In this document: one piece after another, positions 1 to 5,327 of the stretch
Layout: each line of letters opens with the position of its first letter
Position numbering within the stretch: position 1 is the stretch's first letter
DNA from: Aquificaceae bacterium
Lineage (GTDB): Bacteria; Aquificota; Aquificia; Aquificales; Aquificaceae
Reading direction: 5' to 3'
Assembly (NCBI GenBank): GCA_026982025.1
Contig: JALSHX010000024.1
Location: 1-6,283, forward strand
DNA length: 6,283 nt
Notes under the pieces: model-generated
The model's input: only the letters and a program-made list of their open reading frames with translations
The model's database searches: none
Told to the model about the DNA's origin: nothing
Translations under genes and position numbers: made by a program

Positions 1-298
1 TCCCTATTAAAGAGGCTATTTCTCCCGCTTCCTCCTTCTTTATCTCCTTCCCCACCCTTTTGCCGTCAATCTCAACGTCCGTTTCTCCTATCTTGGGAAT
101 GAGCCTGACCTTTTCAAGAGCATCAACGGCATCGTCGGGAGTTATTTCCTCCGCCTTTTTACCCCGGGATATGAGGTAGTATCCTACCGCACGATAAATC
201 TTACCGGTCTCAAGGTAGGGTATCCTTAGCTTTTTTGAAATCGCCCTTGCAACTGTTGTCTTTCCTGACCCCGCAGGACCGTCAATCGTTATCTTCAT
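1..298 (-). CDS. cmk: Cytidylate kinase, N-terminal part (cut by window edge)
   Basis: The product should transfer phosphate from ATP to CMP or dCMP in the cytosol, feeding pyrimidine nucleotide synthesis. The 99 codons visible begin at an ATG (296-298) and stay open to the left edge. The N-terminus gives a P-loop at residues 7-15 (GPAGSGKTT), then a nucleotide-binding segment at about 28-37 ([10 protein letters not shown]) corresponding to the usual LDTGAMYRA motif of Cmk, with E for D and K for A. Residues 70-99 are lysine- and glutamate-rich, as in the NMP-binding insert of the family. The C-terminal half, including the lid and later substrate-binding residues, lies outside the window. It follows pilT by 15 nt and is probably the next gene of the same transcript. 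No Shine-Dalgarno sequence sits at normal distance; the nearest (321-325) is 22 nt upstream, across an inverted repeat. Another P-loop NMP kinase is possible but fits less well. Confidence 0.9.
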   Translation of the reverse strand, partial: MKITIDGPAGSGKTTVARAISKKLRIPYLETGKIYRAVGYYLISRGKKAEEITPDDAVDALEKVRLIPKIGETDVEIDGKRVGKEIKKEEAGEIASLIG

Positions 299-320
299 TT
301 TTTAAAATCTATTTTAAAAA
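299..320. repeat. AT-only inverted repeat between pilT stop and cmk start
   Basis: Two perfectly complementary 10-base arms, TTTTTAAAAT (299-308) and ATTTTAAAAA (311-320) on the plus strand, are separated by the two bases CT. The repeat contains the pilT stop codon (314-316) and ends directly against the cmk ATG. A purine-rich ribosome-binding-like site, CGAGG on the minus strand (321-325), lies at its other end. The arms have no G or C, so this is not a normal intrinsic terminator. In RNA it would be a weak hairpin, and its stability at high growth temperature is doubtful. Confidence 0.6.
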
Positions 321-1408
321 CCTCGCCCCCCTGATGATATTCCCCTAAGCTTCAGTTCAAGATCGGCGGGCTTGGAGGCATAAAGGAGAGCGGTGTGGTA
401 ATCAATCATACCGTTCCTGTAAAGCTCCTCAAGGTGCTGATCAAAGGTCTGGGTGCTGTAGGCTGCTTTGCCCTTTGCAACGAGGTCGGGAATCTCATCA
501 ACCCTGTCGGGATCAAGGAGAGCCTCCTTAATGGCTCCCGTATTTATCATGATCTCAACGGCTGGGATGGATCCCTTCTTGTCCGCTCTGGGAAGAAGTC
601 TCTGGGAGAAAACCGCAACCAGCGTTCCCGCAAGCATCTGTCTTATCTGCTCCCTGACCTCAAGCTTGAACATTCCTATGATCCTGTTGACCGTTTCCTT
701 TGCGTCAAGGGTGTGAAGGGTTGAGAGTACCAGATGACCCGTTTCTGCTGCCTGGAGGGCAATTTCCGCAGTTTCCGTGTCCCTGATCTCACCAACCATT
801 ATGACATCCGGGTCTTCCCTAAGAGCAGCCCTCAGACCCCTTGCAAAGCTTCTGGTATCAATTCCCACCTCCCTCTGGACTATGTAGCACTTATCGTCCC
901 TCAGAACATACTCAATGGGATCTTCAATGGTGACGATAACCCTCCTGAGGCTCTTGTTCATCTCCTGAATGATTGAGGCGAGGGTGGTTGATTTTCCCGA
1001 ACCGGTGGGACCGGTAACGAGAATAAGTCCCTTACTGCTTCCGAGAACGGTCTTGAGCATGACTTCGGGGAGGTTGAGGGTGCTGAATGGAGGGATCCGA
1101 AATGGCACGACCCTGAAGGCCATTCCCGAAGTTCCCCTCTGTCTGAATACATTGACCCTGAACCTTGAGACTTTTGGAAGGGAGTAAGATAGGTCTATCT
1201 CACCGTACTCCTCAAACTCCTTTACCTTCTTCTCGCTCCTTCCCACCACCTCCTGAAAAAAGAGCTTGAAGTGTTCGTCGTCAATTATGGGAAAATCCTC
1301 ATCCACATGGAGGCGTTTGTGTATTCTGTAAACGGGTTTGGAGCCCACCTTAATGTGAATGTCGGAAGCCTCAAGGTCAATCGCCTTTTTCAGAATCAGC
1401 TGGAGCAA
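314..1408 (-). CDS. pilT: Type IV pilus retraction ATPase, PilT/PilU family
   Basis: This is a hexameric cytoplasmic ATPase of the secretion NTPase superfamily that drives pilus depolymerisation, and so twitching motility and often DNA uptake. The 364 residues match the usual PilT length. Residues 14-21 (ASDIHIKV) are the conserved N-terminal start of the PAS-like domain. Then come Walker [10 protein letters not shown] (133-141), the Asp box IEDPIE (161-166), Walker B with MVGEIRD (204-210) and the His box [11 protein letters not shown] (223-233). The C-terminal domain carries AIKEALLD near residue 292 in place of the AIRNLIRE motif of classical PilT, and [10 protein letters not shown] (321-330), as in PilT/PilU-type proteins. 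The start is a TTG at 1406-1408 inside the recA end. It is supported by a strong ribosome-binding site 8 nt upstream and by family alignment. The 32-nt overlap with recA implies coupled expression. Whether it is the main PilT or a paralogue cannot be told from this window. Confidence 0.93.
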   Translation of the reverse strand: MLQLILKKAIDLEASDIHIKVGSKPVYRIHKRLHVDEDFPIIDDEHFKLFFQEVVGRSEKKVKEFEEYGEIDLSYSLPKVSRFRVNVFRQRGTSGMAFRVVPFRIPPFSTLNLPEVMLKTVLGSSKGLILVTGPTGSGKSTTLASIIQEMNKSLRRVIVTIEDPIEYVLRDDKCYIVQREVGIDTRSFARGLRAALREDPDVIMVGEIRDTETAEIALQAAETGHLVLSTLHTLDAKETVNRIIGMFKLEVREQIRQMLAGTLVAVFSQRLLPRADKKGSIPAVEIMINTGAIKEALLDPDRVDEIPDLVAKGKAAYSTQTFDQHLEELYRNGMIDYHTALLYASKPADLELKLRGISSGGRGF

Positions 1409-2420
1409 GGCCCGCTACCTCCCTTACCTTCTTTTCTATCTGATCGGCAATTTCGGGATTTTCTGCAAGGTATTTTTTCACACTCTCCCTTCCCTGTCCC
1501 AGACGTCTCTCTCCGAAGGAGTACCACGAACCGCTCTTTGTGAGAACCCCGAGGTCAACCGCTGTGTCTATCAGGTCGCAGAGCTTGCAGATACCCTCTC
1601 CGTAAATCATGTCAAACTCAGCCTCCTGAAAGGGAGGCGCCAGCTTGTTCTTGACAACCCTGACCCTTACCCTGTTTCCTACCCTCTCTCCTCCCTCTCT
1701 CAGGTCCGTCATCCTCTTGACTTCCAGCCTCATGTCCGAGAAGAACTTAAGGGCACGCCCTCCGGGCGTAGTTTCGGGATTACCGAACATAACACCTATC
1801 TTTTCCCTGATCTGGTTTATGAAAATGAGGGCGGTATTGCTCTTATGAACTATTCCCTTGAGCTTCCTTAGAGCCTGAGACATAAGGCGAGCCTGTTTGC
1901 CCACCTGAGCTTCTCCCATTTCCCCCTCAAGCTCATCCTTGGGAACGAGGGCTGCAACCGAGTCAATAACTATTACGTCAACGGCACCGCTGTTTATCAG
2001 GCTCTCCGCAATCTCAAGAGCCTGTTCGCCGTAGTCGGGCTGGGAGATGTAAAGGTTTTCCACATCCACTCCGAGGTTCTTTGCGTACTTGGGATCAAGA
2101 GCGTGTTCCGCGTCTATGAAGACCGCTATTCCCCCTCTTTTCTGTGCCTGTGCGATTACATGGAGGGCAAGGGTGGTCTTTCCCGAGGATTCAACGCCGA
2201 AGATCTCAATTATCCTTCCACGCGGTATTCCTCCTATTCCTGTAGCTATGTCAAGGGCGAGAGAACCGGTGGGTATAACATCAACCTTTACCCTTTCCGC
2301 GGCGGTGTGGAGGGGCATTATTGAACCCTTGCCGAACCTCTTTTCTATGCTTGCAATAGAGACCTCAAGAGCCTTCCTCTTTTCTTTAAGATCCTCATGA
2401 ACCGTTTGACCTGCGGGCAT
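1377..2420 (-). CDS. recA: Recombinase RecA
   Basis: RecA forms ATP-dependent filaments on single-stranded DNA and carries out homologous pairing and strand exchange; in SOS-proficient bacteria it also triggers LexA cleavage. The 347 residues are the usual length. Visible landmarks are Walker [10 protein letters not shown] (75-83, with V where Escherichia coli has P), the catalytic glutamate E105 in [10 protein letters not shown], Walker B around VIVIDS (149-154), and the DNA-binding loop 2 region from NQIREKIGV (202-210) to [15 protein letters not shown] (213-227). The C-terminal domain follows, ending in a short, only mildly charged tail. The ATG (2418-2420) overlaps the gatC stop by one base (TAATG), with GGAGGT 9 nt upstream at 2430-2435. 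I see no SOS operator (neither the E. coli CTG-N10-CAG nor the Bacillus type) close to the start, and no private promoter, so expression probably depends on the upstream operon. The gene's end overlaps pilT by 32 nt. Confidence 0.98.
   Translation of the reverse strand: MPAGQTVHEDLKEKRKALEVSIASIEKRFGKGSIMPLHTAAERVKVDVIPTGSLALDIATGIGGIPRGRIIEIFGVESSGKTTLALHVIAQAQKRGGIAVFIDAEHALDPKYAKNLGVDVENLYISQPDYGEQALEIAESLINSGAVDVIVIDSVAALVPKDELEGEMGEAQVGKQARLMSQALRKLKGIVHKSNTALIFINQIREKIGVMFGNPETTPGGRALKFFSDMRLEVKRMTDLREGGERVGNRVRVRVVKNKLAPPFQEAEFDMIYGEGICKLCDLIDTAVDLGVLTKSGSWYSFGERRLGQGRESVKKYLAENPEIADQIEKKVREVAGLAPADSEKGD
1417..1423 (-). promoter_or_regulatory. Ribosome-binding site for pilT, inside recA
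   Basis: The minus strand reads GGGAGGT followed by 8 nt and then TTG (1406-1408). This near-perfect Shine-Dalgarno sequence lies in the last codons of recA, fixes the TTG as the pilT start and allows ribosome loading or reinitiation independent of the recA stop at 1377-1379. Confidence 0.75.
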
Positions 2421-2707
2421 TACTCCTCAACCTCCACTATTCTCGGAACTACAAAGAAGCCTCCCTCCCTTTCGGGAGCGTTCATCAGAGCCTTTTCCCT
2501 TTCAAGGGATTCGCCCGGCTCGTCCTCTCTCATGGGCGTTGTATTCATGGACCCGAAGGGCTCAACGCCTTCGGTGTCAAGCTCCTCAAGCTGTCTAATG
2601 AATTCAAGAATGTCTCCAAGCTGTTTGCTGAAGACCTCAACCTCCTCCTCTGAAAGGTCAAGTCTTGCAAGGCGGGCTATCCTCCTTACCCACTCCTTGT
2701 CAACCAT
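2420..2707 (-). CDS. gatC: Asp-tRNA(Asn)/Glu-tRNA(Gln) amidotransferase subunit C
   Basis: GatC is the small belt-like subunit of the cytosolic GatCAB complex. The complex converts misacylated Glu-tRNA(Gln), and often Asp-tRNA(Asn), to Gln-tRNA(Gln) and Asn-tRNA(Asn); GatC stabilises the GatA-GatB pair. The product is 95 residues, normal for GatC. It shows the family N-terminus [17 protein letters not shown], then a helix ending [18 protein letters not shown] and the [11 protein letters not shown] segment, closing with [11 protein letters not shown]. The start is placed at ATG 2705-2707; a GTG immediately before it (2708-2710) would add one residue. Neither has a good Shine-Dalgarno site, and the mutL stop lies 8 nt upstream, so translation may depend on ribosomes finishing mutL. 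gatA and gatB are not in the window, so the subunit genes are probably dispersed. Confidence 0.95.
   Translation of the reverse strand: MVDKEWVRRIARLARLDLSEEEVEVFSKQLGDILEFIRQLEELDTEGVEPFGSMNTTPMREDEPGESLEREKALMNAPEREGGFFVVPRIVEVEE
2430..2435 (-). promoter_or_regulatory. Ribosome-binding site for recA, inside gatC
   Basis: GGAGGT on the minus strand lies 9 nt before the recA ATG and within the last codons of gatC, whose acidic VEVEE ending supplies the purine-rich bases. Together with the TAATG stop/start overlap it predicts efficient translational coupling of recA to gatC. Confidence 0.7.
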
Positions 2708-2715
2708 CACCTAAT

Positions 2716-4005
2716 TTAATATAAATGAAAATCCCTCCCCAGCCGATCGTAAATCTCCTTTAGATGGATCCTGTAGTAAATGGGTCTCCCGTGAGGGCAA
2801 ACCTCCCTGTTGGAAAGCCCTTCCCACTGCCTTATTAAGTCCTCCATCTCCCTGTTGCTGAGTTTTTCTCCCGCCTTTAGCGAAACCCTGCAGGCAACAT
2901 CTTCGGAGCTTTCGCCGAGCCTCTCGTAATTTATTCTCTCCGAAAGGAGGTGCTGGTCAAAGAAGTACAGGTAGTCCCCGATTCTGGCAACTATTACCGT
3001 ATCCTCTATCTGCCCCAGCACTTTGAATTCTTCAGAGGGCAACTTCTTTCTTTGAGATAAAAAACTGACCGCCTTCGGCGGTGGTTTGTAAACACATCCT
3101 TCAATGGACCGGTAAACCTCCTCAGCACGGAGAAACCTCACCTCCCTCTTTTTGGGATGAACGTTGAAGTCAACCATAAAGGGGGGTACCTCAAGGAACA
3201 GAATTCCCGTTTTTTTAAATCCCAGAAGCTTCTTTAAAGTAGAGCTCAGGTTCCTGTCGGAAACTGGCCTTTTGTTGACGAAGGTGTAGAACCTGCCTGA
3301 GGATGACGGAAAGAAGTAGAGGCGGACCTTAATGGAGCCGATGCCGTTTTGAGCCAGCTGGGGCACAGTCCCGAAAATTTGCCTGATTCTCTCCTCCTCT
3401 GGTGCGGTCGGGAGGTCAAGGACCTTTCTTCCGTTTGATGCGAGGAAAAAGGAAACATCCGGGCGGGCAAGGGCAAACCGTGTAATGACCTCCCTGATCC
3501 TCCTTGCTTCAGCTTCCTCGCGTTTAAGAAACTTTAGTCGTGCGGGCTGGTTAAAGAACAGACCCCTGACCTCCACCTCAGTTCCCGCGCCGATGGGTGC
3601 CGGTTCCTTTTTTCCGATGACACCTCCCTCGCAGACAACCCGGTATCCCCTGTCCGATGATCTGTGCTTTGAAGTCAGGGTTACCCTGCTGACGGCGGAA
3701 ATTGACGAAAGAGCCTCACCCCTGAAGCCGTAGCTCCCTATGTTCAGAAGGTCCTCTTCAGAGTCTATCTTGCTGGTGGCACCCTCGTAAAAAACCTTCT
3801 CCATGTCGTCCGGATGAATTCCCTCGCCGTCGTCCCGAACGAGAATCCTCCTCTTTCCGCCCTTTGATGTGTCAACGGTTATCCTGCCTGCTCCCGCGTC
3901 AAGGGAGTTTTCCACCAGCTCCTTGACAACATCAGCAGGTGATTCAATTACCTCACCCGCCGCTATCTTTCTTCTTACTTCGGGCGGGAGAATGCGAACG
4001 AACAT
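2716..4005 (-). CDS. mutL: DNA mismatch repair protein MutL with endonuclease motif
   Basis: MutL couples mismatch recognition by MutS to strand incision and excision. The N-terminal GHKL ATPase shows VENSLDAGA (31-39), DDGEGI (58-63), GFRGEAL (93-99) and GTEVEVRGLFFNQPARLKFL (141-160). A transducer domain has VNKRPV (243-248) and NVHPKKREVRF (281-291). After a very short linker (about 304-326, with three consecutive prolines at 308-310) comes the C-terminal dimerisation/endonuclease domain: DQHLLSERINYE (350-361) fits DQHA(X)2E(X)4E except L for A, with ACR (371-373) and CPHGRP (403-408). The motif implies a MutH-independent nicking MutL. At 429 residues it is far shorter than the 615-residue E. 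coli protein but close to the size I recall for Aquifex MutL. The start is ATG at 4003-4005, two bases after the yebC stop, with no clear ribosome-binding site, suggesting reinitiation. Confidence 0.97.
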   Translation of the reverse strand: MFVRILPPEVRRKIAAGEVIESPADVVKELVENSLDAGAGRITVDTSKGGKRRILVRDDGEGIHPDDMEKVFYEGATSKIDSEEDLLNIGSYGFRGEALSSISAVSRVTLTSKHRSSDRGYRVVCEGGVIGKKEPAPIGAGTEVEVRGLFFNQPARLKFLKREEAEARRIREVITRFALARPDVSFFLASNGRKVLDLPTAPEEERIRQIFGTVPQLAQNGIGSIKVRLYFFPSSSGRFYTFVNKRPVSDRNLSSTLKKLLGFKKTGILFLEVPPFMVDFNVHPKKREVRFLRAEEVYRSIEGCVYKPPPKAVSFLSQRKKLPSEEFKVLGQIEDTVIVARIGDYLYFFDQHLLSERINYERLGESSEDVACRVSLKAGEKLSNREMEDLIRQWEGLSNREVCPHGRPIYYRIHLKEIYDRLGRDFHLY

Positions 4006-4007
4006 TA

Positions 4008-4766
4008 TCAGCTTTGGGTTCCGACCCTGGTCATAACCTCATCGGGAATTTCAAAGTTTGAGATTACTTGCTGAACATCCTCAAGGTCGTCAAGGGCGTC
4101 AATCAGTTTGATGACCTTTTTAGCGGTTTCCGGATCTTTTACCTCCACCGATGTGGTCGGGACCCATGTTATCTGAGCCTTTTCAACCTTAACGCCGAGT
4201 TTCTCAAGGGTTTCCTTGACCTGATAGAGGTTTTCGGGGTCCGTGTATATGAGGTGGACTTCCTCCCCCGTCTGAACATCCTCCGCTTCTGCTTCAACAG
4301 CCTTCTCAAAAATTTCCTCCTCCGAGTGTTCCCCTGCTGGAACTTCAATTAGTCCCTTCTTTTCAAAGAGGTAGGATACACAGCCCGAAGAACCCAGATT
4401 ACCACCGTGCTTGGTGAAGGTGTGGCGAACCTCGGAAGTGGTCCTGTTTCTGTTGTCCGTTGTTGCTATTACCATGACGGCAACTCCGCCCGGTCCGTAG
4501 CCTTCATACATGACCTCCTCAAAGGACGCTCCCTCAATCTCTCCCGTCCCCTTTTTTATAGCCCTCTCAATTGTTTCCAGAGGCATGTTTGCCTTTTTTG
4601 CCTGTTCAATGGCGGTTCTCAGACGGGGATTGAATTCGGGATTTGGATCTCCCAGACGCGCCGCAACGGTAATTTCCCTGATCAATTTACTGAAAAGCTT
4701 TCCCCTCTGGGCGTCAATCTTTGCCTTCTTGTGCTTAATTTGAGCCCAGTGGCTGTGCCCCGCCAT
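4008..4766 (-). CDS. yebC: YebC/TACO1-family translation factor
   Basis: This family was long annotated as a transcriptional regulator. Bacterial and mitochondrial (TACO1) members are now linked to translation, helping ribosomes through proline-rich stretches. The 252 residues cover the whole family. The N-terminus is MAGHSHWAQIKHKKAKIDAQ, followed by RGKLFSKLIREI (21-32) and NPRLRTAIEQAKKANMP (46-62). YEGYGPGGVAV (87-97), TDNRNRT (103-109) and GGNLGSSGCVSYLF (121-134) come next, then the acidic C-terminal domain with AQITWVP (197-203). It closely resembles the Aquifex aeolicus protein as I remember it. The ATG (4764-4766) has an ideal AGGAGGT 4 nt upstream. It directly precedes mutL with a 2-nt gap; in many bacteria yebC instead sits beside ruvC. 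I favour a translation role, but DNA-binding regulators also exist in the family. Confidence 0.96.
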   Translation of the reverse strand: MAGHSHWAQIKHKKAKIDAQRGKLFSKLIREITVAARLGDPNPEFNPRLRTAIEQAKKANMPLETIERAIKKGTGEIEGASFEEVMYEGYGPGGVAVMVIATTDNRNRTTSEVRHTFTKHGGNLGSSGCVSYLFEKKGLIEVPAGEHSEEEIFEKAVEAEAEDVQTGEEVHLIYTDPENLYQVKETLEKLGVKVEKAQITWVPTTSVEVKDPETAKKVIKLIDALDDLEDVQQVISNFEIPDEVMTRVGTQS

Positions 4767-4770
4767 TTTG

Positions 4771-4777
4771 ACCTCCT
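4771..4777 (-). promoter_or_regulatory. Strong ribosome-binding site for yebC
   Basis: AGGAGGT on the minus strand lies 4 nt before the yebC ATG, in the 35-nt gap after the PAP2 gene. It is the best Shine-Dalgarno match in the window and suggests yebC is the first strongly translated gene of the housekeeping block. Confidence 0.75.
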
Positions 4778-4801
4778 ATGAATGTAAGAATAATATTCCT
4801 T

Positions 4802-5281
4802 CTACCATTTTGCAATTGAGAGAGAGAACCTCCACCGCTTGGTGATGGCAAAGGTTATTCCCATGGAGAGAATTGCCCCTCCGTAAACGTCAACGGGCCA
4901 GTGCTTGTTGGCGTAAACTCTGCTCCAGCCCACGAGACCCGCGAGAATGAGGGCGGGAACGCCCTGTTTCCACCCGTACCTTGCCTGAAGAAACCATGCC
5001 CCCGCAAAGGCGGAGGCTGTATGACCGGAAGGGAAGGATTGTCTCCCTCCGTTTGGTCTCTCCGCATTTATGGCATATTTGAGGGTGTAAGTTGTCCCCA
5101 TTGTGTAGCCGTACGATTTAACAAACATCCACCTCCCTTCCTCGTCCTTTTTAAAAAAGGTCAGACCGAAAGCGTAAAGGGGTATAACTGCCTGAAAGAT
5201 GTCGCCGTAAATCTCAAAGGCGGACCTCTCTTGAGCAAGAATTATGGAGGGTGTAAGGAGGGTTAATAACTTGAGCCTCAT
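4802..5281 (-). CDS. Small PAP2-family membrane phosphatase
   Basis: This is a type 2 phosphatidic acid phosphatase-like enzyme, expected to remove phosphate from a lipid substrate at the membrane. The 159-residue product has all three signature motifs: K68-x6-R75-P76 (KYAINAERP), PSGH (84-87, acid/base H87) and S120-R121-x5-H127-x3-D131 (SRVYANKHWPVD, nucleophile H127). The N-terminus (MRLKLLTLLTPSIILAQ) is hydrophobic and could be a signal peptide or anchor. Further hydrophobic stretches lie near 30-43, 89-98, 108-119 and 133-146. This is a minimal member of the family. The substrate cannot be read from the sequence; undecaprenyl pyrophosphate, phosphatidylglycerol phosphate and lipid A phosphate are all plausible. 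The ATG at 5279-5281 has a purine-rich AGAGGAG (5284-5290) that is unusually close. It heads the minus-strand cluster, divergent from lysA. Confidence 0.9.
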   Translation of the reverse strand: MRLKLLTLLTPSIILAQERSAFEIYGDIFQAVIPLYAFGLTFFKKDEEGRWMFVKSYGYTMGTTYTLKYAINAERPNGGRQSFPSGHTASAFAGAWFLQARYGWKQGVPALILAGLVGWSRVYANKHWPVDVYGGAILSMGITFAITKRWRFSLSIAKW

Positions 5282-5327
5282 GGCTCCTCTATTTTAGCTA
5301 AAATGAATGTCCTTAAAGGGTTCAAGC
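5282..5327. promoter_or_regulatory. Divergent intergenic region with 14-bp palindrome
   Basis: These 46 bp separate the start codons of the PAP2 gene (minus) and lysA (plus), so they probably hold control signals for both directions. At 5291-5304 lies the perfect palindrome ATTTTAGCTAAAAT, whose two halves each contain a -10-like TAAAAT, one on each strand (5299-5304 plus, 5296-5291 minus). No -35 box sits at 16-18 nt from either. The site could be a regulator's operator or back-to-back -10 elements. The basis is direct for the palindrome and inferential for any function. Confidence 0.5.
5315..5320 (+). promoter_or_regulatory. Probable ribosome-binding site for lysA
   Basis: AAAGGG lies 7 nt before the ATG at 5328-5330 and supports that start over the in-frame ATG at 5307, which has no purine-rich site ahead of it. 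The match to the consensus is moderate. Confidence 0.55.

Noticed and set aside
299..320. Inverted repeat as an intrinsic terminator between pilT and cmk
   Set aside because: The stem has no G-C pairs, there is no U-run after it in the transcribed direction, and it abuts the cmk start codon.
395..2400. Several open frames on the plus strand opposite pilT and recA, such as 395-724, 1359-1871 and 2089-2400
   Set aside because: They lie antisense to strongly recognisable genes, have low-complexity Ser/Leu/Pro-rich products and no family resemblance; they are shadows of purine-rich coding strands.
4788..4824. Possible promoter for yebC: GAATAATATTC palindrome with a TATTAT -10-like box and TTGCAA upstream
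   Set aside because: The spacing between the two boxes is about 14 nt and the -35 match is only 4 of 6, so it is too weak to annotate; an internal promoter here is still possible.
5271..5325. TTGAGC (plus, 5271-5276) and TTGAAC (minus, 5325-5320) as -35 boxes flanking the palindrome
   Set aside because: They lie 22-23 nt from the TAAAAT elements, too far for a standard sigma-70-type promoter.
5307..5327. Upstream in-frame ATG for lysA at 5307
   Set aside because: No ribosome-binding site precedes it, while the ATG at 5328 has AAAGGG 7 nt upstream and gives the expected LysA N-terminus.
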